Assembly: GCF_004027225.2 (NCBI RefSeq)
Contig: NC_044277.2
Coordinates: 65,682,400-65,746,399, forward strand
Reading direction: 5' to 3'
Length of the DNA stretch: 64,000 bases
Origin: Strigops habroptila
Taxonomy: Eukaryota; Chordata; Aves; Psittaciformes; Psittacidae
Under the pieces are notes generated by a model that saw nothing but the letters and a program-made list of their open reading frames with translations, did not search any database and had not been told where the DNA came from. A program made the translations under genes and the position numbers. Below are positions 55,200 to 64,000 of the stretch, piece after piece (positions within the stretch are counted from its first letter, which is position 1; each line of letters opens with the position of its first letter).

Positions 55200-58101
55200 C
55201 ACTAAACTTGAAAGTGCAGGCTTGTGCTAAAAAAGAAATGTCAGCAAATCATTCGATTGACCAAGTCAGCTCTGACACTTATTAATGCGTTATCTGTCAA
55301 GGTTTTATGGAACAGTTTGTTCTTCTAGTAGAAGACATTGATTTCAGCTAATGTAATTCAGGAGATAATTTGGCTATAAACTGTAATCGCCTATAAGGTT
55401 ATGAAACACCCCTTGCCACTCACCTGTTTAAACTCACTTAAATACATACATTGCTCTTGCAAATACGGAGTAAAAAGATTCCACTGGCCTCAGATTGAAT
55501 ATAGAGGTTTCATACTGGTTTTTATCAGGACGATAAACTGCTTGTGAATCACCATCATGTTCAGTTTCCCACAGCGTATGCTTACAAAATTATATGCTTC
55601 ATGATAATTACTGAAACATGTTCTTCTTTCTGTGAAACAGATCTTGCTGTACTAAATGCTCTGACAAAAAGGATGGAGAATGAAAAGGATTATAAAATCT
55701 GGCCTTTAAAATCATAAGCATAATCTGCTTACCCTAAGGCTTCTAATCATTATGGAACAAGGTCTGAGGAACATAACATCTTTCTTATCAATGGGCTTGA
55801 AATCAAAGGTTTCTTCACCTTTTCAATGACCTTATGATATACTGGTCAAAAATAATAGAAAAGTTACAAAGTCTTTGTCTTTGACATGGACAGCTGTATG
55901 CAGTAGCCCAGATGGATTTTCCCTGTGCCACATAATCAGGTATTAATATTTCCCTAACTTGACTTCAAATATCTCTATCAGTCTGCCTAGGGATAGCACT
56001 TGCCTTTTTCATTACCTTGTCAGTTCTGTGGATGAGCTGTCTCCTGGTTAACCACTGGATTAACACCTTTCTTCTCTTTTGGTGGTTCCAACTAAAGATT
56101 TCCTAGCTTGCAGCAGAACTTCTTTTTCTAAGCTACCAAAAGTGTAGTTTAAATTTCACCCTGTTTCTTCTACTCCAGTACATTGAGCTACTCGGTTCTT
56201 CCTGAATGATACTTTTTCAGCATTTACTGTACTTCTGAGACTGTCATTAGTATTTCACTAACATGATACTATTTTTCTACCTTAGTCGTTAGAGAAAGAA
56301 TGACTGTTCCTAAACATCCTTGAGGAACTGCATTAGTAACCTTCCCTTAGACTGCCACTTCAGCTTTCAGCTCAGCTTACTATCATCATCAACTCTTTAC
56401 CTAGTTCTTTGTTCATGTTATATCTCCTGTTTAGCTCAGCTAATACATCCAGTCAAGTGGCAACTGGTCTACTGAAGTCCAAAAAGACTACATTTACTGT
56501 ACTTCCCTGATTTAGAAAAATAAATTTTCACTTATAAGTGGCAATACAGAACTTTCAAAGTGCTCCTCTTCAACTTCCAATTTTGCAGAAAGACATTGAC
56601 CTATTGGCCAACAGCAAGAAACCGCACAGTCCAGGAGCTCACAGCTCATCTGGGTTATTATTCTGCCTCCTGAATCATAGGAAGATCACCCTAGTATTCA
56701 TGCTGTAGGGAATATGAGAGAGTAGTAAAGAGCAGACAGAAGACAAATAGGAAAACCCAACATCCTCCCCATAATATTTCTACAATCCCTGTCTTATAGG
56801 CTTTATTTCTAAATCTTAGCAAAGCTGTACATTGAACTTCTTTCAATAACTGAATCAGATCATGATTACCTGCTGTCTGCACAATGTATCTTACAGCTAC
56901 AATTTAATGACTTTATGTAATTAGAAATCTTTGACAATCAGGATTCTGTATAGAATTTATTGAGCCTAAAATAGCATGTTTCTCTTTAAGCACACTGCAG
57001 GCTGACATGGAGGGAATGAATGTAGCTTCCTTTGAGAATCAAATTATATGAGGGTAAATTGATAGGATATGAAATAAATTCACACTTGTGTAGGATCATC
57101 TGAAAATTTCCGCCTGCTAAGTTTCATGTGCAAGCAGCTTCTATCAGTATCAAAAGCCCCTCAATTTTCCAGATTTGTTTTCTACAGAATAAATCTGAAA
57201 TATCTTTCCAGAGAAGTTTATCTTACTTCAGTAATGCCAGGGTCCAGTGGTTCTTAGTTATCTGTCAGTTGTTAAATATTTGCAGAAGCAATATGTTTGT
57301 ATAGCATCTAGCTCGAATTTCTTTACCAGTGTAATTGCACGGATGATGATCTTGGAAGGCACAGCATATTTTTTCTGAAGGACCTGCTGTATCAGTGACA
57401 CCAGATTGAACATGACCCGCAATTGTACGGAGAGGTCTATATTGCCACCCTGTGGATTTGAACAAGCAAGTTGAGGCTGCTCTGCCGTAGTCACAGTCAC
57501 CTGCTTATTGATCAGATCCCTTTCCTTTGCCATAAGGTAAACTTCTCCTTCAGATTGGCACGTCCCATGGTGTTTGTTGTGGATAATAAATCTTTATGAA
57601 ATCAATCCTTTCACAATATGGGCTGCTGAACAATACATGTTTTGCAAAATGCTAATTATAAATGCAGGAATAAATGGTTATGTTTAGATTGGATTACTTA
57701 AGGTAAAACGTTTCTAATGACACGTTTGTCTTTCTATCTACTACCCCCATGTTCCTAATGAACTATTTTTTCAAAAGTTAAAAGAGGCTAAACAGAAAGG
57801 TAAGCTAGCTTGTCCGTAACTCACAATTCTCCAAAAAATTGATTAAAAAGGAAATAACCCCTTTCTAAAAGTCATATATTTTACTGGAATATACACACAT
57901 ACACATATGTGGAGAATGTGGACATATCCATAGATTATTTAATAGAATGATTCTTTTTCTTGGATGAAAATGCCTTTCATCTCACAGAATGATGAAGATG
58001 TTAGGAAAAGTACGAGAGGTGGTAGCAGTAAAGAAAATAAATGTCAGTAGAAGGATATCAAGGATGTAAATCAAGACAATAGCAAGGACAGAGCCACTCG
58101 C

Positions 58102-58114
58102 TTCCCTCTGCTGG
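58102..58114 (-). promoter_or_regulatory. CTCF-like motif, minus orientation
   Basis: CCAGCAGAGGGAA on the minus strand matches the CTCF core CCASYAGRKGGCR at 12 of 13 positions. Candidate only. Confidence 0.3.
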
Positions 58115-60232
58115 GCAAGGTCCAGGTACGGTGCAGTATCCAGCTGGGTTAGGGGGCTATGGGCTGCCCCCAGCATGTCTGTGGTAGCCTGGGCCCCATG
58201 GTGACTGTCCCCAGCTGGGAGACAAGCTGTCATGCCGTGAAGTGGGACTGGACACCCTCTTTCAAACTGACCACCTAGCAGCTGCTCCTGCTTCTGACGC
58301 TGGGGGGTTTCCATGCCAGTGTGGGCACTTCTGGACCAGCGCAGTTCACTTGCTCTGCAGGAAGCCATCCCCATACAGAGAAAGGCAGGTTCTCTCCTGT
58401 GAATGAGCTGAGTTGACTGGCTGAAGGACTCAGCTGAAGCACCTGTCTTTTTCTGCCCTCCACCGTGAGCTGGAGGCGAACTGCATTGAGGGAACCTCTT
58501 CCGGCTAAATCATGTGAAGGGGAGGACAAGGAGCAATCAGCAAAGACAGGGCAGGGGCTTGTTCTTTAAAAAGCTCAAAAAGAAGAAAGAAAGAAAATAC
58601 AGAGGTGAATTTAAATGCTCTCTTTTAAAATACACAGAGAAAACACAAAATCTTTTTACAAGCTGCCAATGGAGGGTAAAATCCGTGACCAGCTATGCAA
58701 AGACAGAGCACTGAATCCCAGGCTCAGGAAGAGACTCAAAATCTCCAGCCTAGAGGACACTAATGATCATATTAGAACAGAAAATACACAGGCAAAATGC
58801 TTCAGAGTTGTTTAGTTTTAAGGCTAATAATCGATGGCAGGTGGTAATGGAGCTTACCTTGTCAAGAAATGTTCTGTAGATCTTCAACTTGATCTAAGTT
58901 TTATGCTCTGTTGTTCTCAAACTCTGCCTGATAATTAACCAAAAGACATAGCTCCTCAGCTGGCATGATTTGATTTCCTGTGTGTATGCTTCAAGGCTGC
59001 CACTGTCCACCCATAGCAGTTCAAGCAGGATACTTCGAAGGCTTCAGAGAAGTCCAATAAACTTTGGAGGTTAAATCTCCTCCCATGTGATTGTAAGCTT
59101 CTCCAGATGGGAGAGAAGTCATTTTGTGCCAGCAAGTATCACTGCAGAGGAGAAACAGGACAACACTGAGCTGTCATTGAAACACTCAGGCTATTGGGAA
59201 TGCAACAGGGGTAGGACATCATATACAATGACTTCCACAAGCATCCCATTCTGGGGTATTTTTATGCTGTCAGGGAGTTTCCTTCAGCAATCCGATATGC
59301 CTAGAAATTGCCAGTCCATGTTTACTGTGGAAGTAGCAGTGTCCTTAGCCACAGAATTAAAGGGAACAAGGTACAAATATCATGTTTGCTGCAGTTCATC
59401 CAGAACTGAGCTCACACTGATGCCCATGTGGCACTCTTCTCCTTTTTAATCTTCCAGAAATAGGCACAGTCTTTATTTTTTGTATATACTGGCAGTTCGT
59501 GTAATACTTACTTCAGCTTTGCATAAAAATATTTCATTGAAGTAATGTCAGCTCCAGCAGCAGCATCCAAAAGCATGTTTTGCTCCTCTTGTTTTGCTCT
59601 TCTTGTTGACACCAGGGAGGGAGATTTGCTGTCCTTGATGTTGCACTGCATATATTCAGAAGATCCCCAAAATATTGCCTTCATCTTTGAAGAATGCATT
59701 TCATCTTTGGAATCACTTCAGGGGGAAATACAGGTGTAGAAATGCTTCTGTGGAGAGCACCAAATTACCTGATCTCATGGTGGCCAATGTTGCCCTAAAC
59801 TTCTTAGCCAGTAAAGTACTATTGCTTGGATCTCTCTCACCACATGCACCTCTTCTCTAGCAGGCAGCAGAACACAGTGACAGTTGCAGGTTGTTGCTTG
59901 CCATGTTCATTAAGCAGTGAACGGTGGTCTTTAACCAAGGTTGTTACTGTTTTCCTTTCCAGTGCTGCAGTATACAGCGAGACGCTAGCAGGAACTACAT
60001 CCAACTCCTACATGCCACCTTCGCATAGAGCTCTACCGCAATAGCCACTTTAGTGGAAACAAGTTAATTCTGTATTGATCACTGAACACCATGCTTTTTC
60101 TCATCTTTTTGTTATTACACTCCAGTCGTGTTTGGAGCAGAGAGCTTTGACCGTAGAGCATCAGAGACGTGCTCAAGAGTTGCCCCTGGGAACCGAAGGT
60201 GCTGCTGAGGCGCTGGCTATAAGAGCCATTAG

Positions 60233-60245
60233 CCACTAGGGGGAG
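60233..60245 (+). promoter_or_regulatory. CTCF-like motif, plus orientation
   Basis: CCACTAGGGGGAG on the plus strand matches the CTCF core at 12 of 13 positions (A for C near the end). It sits in a locally CpG-richer stretch. Confidence 0.35.
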
Positions 60246-61235
60246 GTAGTATTTAATAAGACGGCGCAGCAACCGCTTTAGCTGAGGATTTCGTTCTGGT
60301 TGTGTAGGTCGAGTTTGGAGGTGAGGTGTCTCAGAAATACAGACCTGCAGGAGCAGTTATAAAGAGAAGAGTGAAGAGGCATTTTTCCAGCAGTTGGATG
60401 GCTGGGGCTGGGATCAGCCTAGAGCACGGGGCTGTCGGGGTGCACAACAGCGAATGGCCGTCACAGCAGGTCTCACAGTCCCTCTGCACACACTCTTTGT
60501 TTCCAGAGGCACCATCTGCTTTCGGTTGCTTGGTTGTTTCCATTAGCATTATACACAGTAGTGATCCTTTTTCAATTCCAGATGAATGGTGGCACTTCCA
60601 GACCAAGTTTCATCTAACCATGTGCTTAGACAGTTCTTACTTCTGAACCAGAAGGTATGTTCATGTGTCACTAAGTAGGAGACTTTGACACTTCTGTGAA
60701 TACTGCCCACAAGGGTTGTGGTTTTTCCTAGCATATGGAGTGATGTCTTTGAGTGATCGTACACTCTCAGAGAACCCAGGTTCAGCTATAAGGCCTCTTT
60801 GTCACCCATCAGCCATTAGCAGGCCAAACTTTGTTACCCTGGTTACCAGAATCCATCTAAAGAGTATTAAGATGGTTGACCAGATTGTGATAGGTCTCAG
60901 TTTTGCCATGTAAGTTGATTTCAGTATCAAAATAGTTCTGTGTTCCTTGATACTACCCAGCACACATGTTGCGATCTGTAAGTCAAAGTTCCGCTAATAC
61001 CAGTCCTTTGAGGGTTAGTCTGTACAAGGTCTTTTAAACTTACCTGGCCTAGGTCAGGTGCTGACCTTTTACATGTTACTCTTATCTCCTTCGAAACGCT
61101 TCTTAACTTGGGCAATTCCTTAACTGACAACAGGAACTGTTGGGGAAGTCCCTGACTGTGCACTGGATCCTTCACCCCAGGTGGTTAAGCAATTTATCTA
61201 AGCATACAGATAGCGTCTATCAGCTTTATGGTGCA

Positions 61236-61261
61236 GAGCTCCTGCCTATCAGCAGGAGCTC
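61236..61261. repeat. Perfect 10-bp GC-rich inverted repeat
   Basis: GAGCTCCTGC (61236-61245) and GCAGGAGCTC (61252-61261) are exact complements around the loop CTATCA. Not associated with a recognised gene end, so a terminator role is not claimed. Confidence 0.9.
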
Positions 61262-64000
61262 CCTGGGGAAGCCACTGGAGTGGCACCAGCTGCTGGGAGA
61301 GCTCCCCCAGCCATCAGTCAATTGTTTTGTTGTGAAGAAGCTGGCAGACCAGTTGGTCTCATTGCCAAGCTACCCTACACTTCAGTGAGTTACTTCTTTG
61401 CTGATCCATCTGTTGTCTCAGCTATACGATGATTAGCTGGAGAGCTCCTGGGCAAGGCAGTCAGTTAATGACCAAGTGGCCTTGGCATGCACACAGGCGA
61501 AGCCTTCATATCCAGCACCATGACTGTAACTATTGAGTAAACTTGAACTTCATCCTTTTATCACAGCAGTGACTTAAATTCCTTTCATTTTGCCATAATA
61601 CCTGAACTCTTGACCACTGTTTCTGCCTCGTATACTACACAGAGGAATACTCAGTATTTTCTTAATGCAGGAGTGCTCAAAAACATGATTCAAAGAGCAA
61701 AAGGCAATGGGTGGCTTCCAAAGACCCTTCCCTTCTGGAGGGCTTGAACAGAGCTGTCACTCCCAGAGCACAGCATCCCTTTGAGCAAGACATGTCATGT
61801 CAGCAGTCTTCTGGCAGGACCTGTTTAGGCAAAAGGAGTGAGAGAAGGCCAGAACCTCTGGGCTGCTCCTCTTTGCCCACCCCCCTTTAGGAGTACTTTC
61901 TAATGGATATTTCCCTTTTCTAGCACTCAGCACAAGTTCTGTGAAGTAAAGAGTGTGGTTTGTGTTTCTCTTTGGGTTGCATGCACCCAGGACAGCAGCT
62001 GTATCACCCAACACAGACCAAACACAATGTTGGTTTTTGCTTTTACCGAAAGCACAAGATGTGTCAGGATGTTTCCTTAGCTGTGCCTAATGTAGAAAGT
62101 CATATGAACACAGCTACTGCCCTGCAGGGTATGGACTGGGGACGACTTAGCTGGGATGGTGAGGAATGGGTAAATGTGAAGGAATGTGTCAAATACACAG
62201 AGATCAAGGATCTTTTATGAAGGAAACAAGGACTTCCCGAGTGTCTGAACAGTGTCCTAGAGCAGCTGGATTGTAGTTCCTCACAGAGAGCAGCGAGATA
62301 AAATCCACACAGGGAAATGAAAAGGAGCTTATGTGCAGAGTAAGAGATACATCAGAGGGATCCTGGAGAAACGCAGAGTACCCTACATAACAACAGAAGG
62401 AATTACTCCAGTCTTTCAGTGGAATGGTCACCTTTAATCACTCATCTTTATTTAAAGCTGGTGCACTTATCTCTTTAACGATGCAGTTCTTTCCTAAGAC
62501 AGAAAAATCTTTCCAACATACTCTCTTCTCAGCACCAAGGATGAAACTTTCTACATGCCAACTATAGATTTTTAAAACCTTTGTGTTTTAAAACCTTAAA
62601 ATTGTGCAATTTGCATGGAAAGTTGGAACAGAATAGCAAATCCCACTCTGGCCCCCACCTTCCCCAAGTTACAAACCAGTGCAGAAATATGGAAGGGTTT
62701 TTATTAATTGTTATTGTTTAACAGGTGAGCAACAATTTTCATAACAAAAAAAGGTTCATGAAATATTCTGAAAACAAATTATTCTTGCATTCTACATATA
62801 TATAGGCATTTCCAAAGAAATAACCAATCCAGAACAACATCTGTTGGGCAAGATAAAGCTCACAATAGAATTTTCAACATAATGACCTACAAAGGGGGAA
62901 TGTTTCAAAAATATGTAAGAGACCAACAAACGTGAGTTTTGGTAGAAACTATCAGGACCGGTGCTTCTAAACCAGTTACACACTTTAAAAAACTCTCCTC
63001 AAATAACTTTTCTGTCTTAATAGAATGATCTGCAAAGTATCCACGAATGATAGTTCAACAATTAGTTGTATAAATAATTGATACTTCTCAAAAAGTGAAA
63101 GCGAGAATCAAACATCTATTACGTTGCATACAACCCTGCACAATCGAGTGTATGATGCTTCAACTTACATATTTATACTGAAAAAAGTATAAAGTATGTA
63201 TTTCACCCTCTTGATTACATTTTCTTTAAACATTTTGAATGACGTCAGTGACAAACTGAAAAAAAATGAAAATGCATAAAACGTCTGAGCTTTTAATACT
63301 AAGAACTAATGAACATGTACAAATTCAAGGCAGATTCTCAAATACATTGGCATTGATTCACCGGCTGCTGTTTGTCAGCTATGTTGCTTAACTGCCTGTA
63401 TGCACATATGAAATGTGCCACAGCTGTGTGGTCAGACACTTCCCATATCCTCGAGGAATTATACACAGGGTAAGTTATTCAAACTAATCTGTTCTTCTGG
63501 GCAATAAGGGCATGTGCATGCGGCAGCTACAGCAGCTGGCCTCAGGCTGTCATACAAGAGTAGTAACCCAATTGCATTCTCACCTCCCAACCCACACGCT
63601 TGGCATCCAGACAAGCTTTGGCCTCTTTGGTGTTTGTGATGGTATCTTTATTTATTTTTTTTTTTTTTTTCCAGGTCTGTTCATCTACTACAATTTTAAT
63701 TAAAAATAAAAAAAAATAAACTAGTACATGAGAGACTAATAAATCAATACAACAATATAACTAGTACTACCAAGGGGAGCAAAATCACCACTGGAAAACT
63801 GAGGAGTTGGCAAACATGTATTCTGTTTAAGGATTTTGTTTCATGTTAGATATTTTTGCTGAGTAACTGGATTAGGTTGCACATGGAACTTCAAAGGATT
63901 TATTTGCTGTCTTCTGTCTTTGCCCAGACTGAAATGAAACCATGAGGAAACACTAAAAGAAAAACCCACATCTGCTGGAATTCTCTGTTAAACCTGGATG

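Larger units (their letters stand above)
55200..64000. other. Upstream flank of SLC6A19, no gene recognised
   Basis: In other vertebrates SLC12A7 lies beyond this flank in the opposite orientation. None of its exons is recognisable here, so it would start to the right. I see no CpG-island-like promoter, although 60100-60340 is locally richer in CpG. Seen here: CTCF-like motifs at 58102-58114 and 60233-60245, a GC-rich hairpin at 61236-61261 and a T-tract at about 63656-63671. Open frames at 57258-57533, 57982-58374 and 58275-58529 on the minus strand are unassigned. Confidence 0.65.

Noticed and set aside
57258-57533. Minus-strand frame with protein-like composition (QLRVMFNLVSLIQQVLQKKY)
   Set aside because: Considered as an exon or an old retroviral fragment, but it matches no family I can name, and the overlapping frame is also open, so it is not supported.
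57982-58374. Minus-strand 130-codon frame ending in a hydrophobic stretch (SVLAIVLIYILDILLLTF)
   Set aside because: Could look like a membrane protein, but the hydrophobic part coincides with T-rich DNA and the N-terminal part has no recognisable motif or splice context.
58514-58815. Lys-rich plus-strand frames (KLKKKKERKYRGE)
   Set aside because: Purine-rich low-complexity DNA; no family resemblance.
1-64000. CRISPR arrays, operons, phage or bacterial features, tRNA or rRNA genes
   Set aside because: None seen. The sequence is an intron-rich vertebrate locus; the tandem repeats present are microsatellites or a single duplication.

Overview
The window is vertebrate nuclear DNA, almost certainly from a bird. 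It is intron-rich, with short exons bounded by GT/AG, and carries several copies of the CR1 LINE, whose 3' ends show the avian ATTCTGTGATTCTATG signature. Two fragments resemble avian LTR sequences of the kind I associate with Neoaves, so the species is probably not a chicken-like bird. That last point is inference from memory.

Layout from left to right. (1) 1-2670 on the + strand: the end of TERT (telomerase reverse transcriptase). Only the last coding exon (1950-2053, ending in DFKTILD and a stop) and its 3' UTR are inside; 1-1949 is the last intron. (2) 5521-31220 on the - strand: a complete SLC6A18 gene, 12 coding exons, 633 codons. (3) 33368-55190 on the - strand: a complete SLC6A19 (B0AT1) gene, 12 coding exons, 636 codons. 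(4) 55190-64000: upstream flank of SLC6A19 with no coding sequence I can support. In other vertebrates SLC12A7 lies beyond this flank, head to head with SLC6A19. The order TERT / SLC6A18 / SLC6A19 matches the conserved synteny around human TERT, with TERT and SLC6A18 tail to tail.

I assembled both transporter genes exon by exon from the genomic strand. Every join keeps frame, every intron is GT-AG, and neither gene has a disabling change. Exons 2-11 are the same length in both genes, so they are tandem duplicates. SLC6A19 is the main apical Na+-dependent neutral amino-acid transporter of gut and kidney; SLC6A18 is its renal paralogue. A near-palindromic HNF1-like site lies 262 bp upstream of the SLC6A18 start codon, and a TATA box with an HNF4-like CAAAGGTTCA element lies upstream of SLC6A19. 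Both fit the known kidney/intestine programme, by inference.

I found no undescribed biological system. The least explained items are an orphan open frame with a near-perfect splice donor at 17346-17543 inside SLC6A18 intron 5, a cluster of overlapping inverted repeats just upstream of it (17704-17812), a 124-bp tandem duplication at 52248-52485, an A20 tract immediately after the SLC6A19 stop, and a weakly supported arrangement of CTCF-like motifs around the transporter pair.
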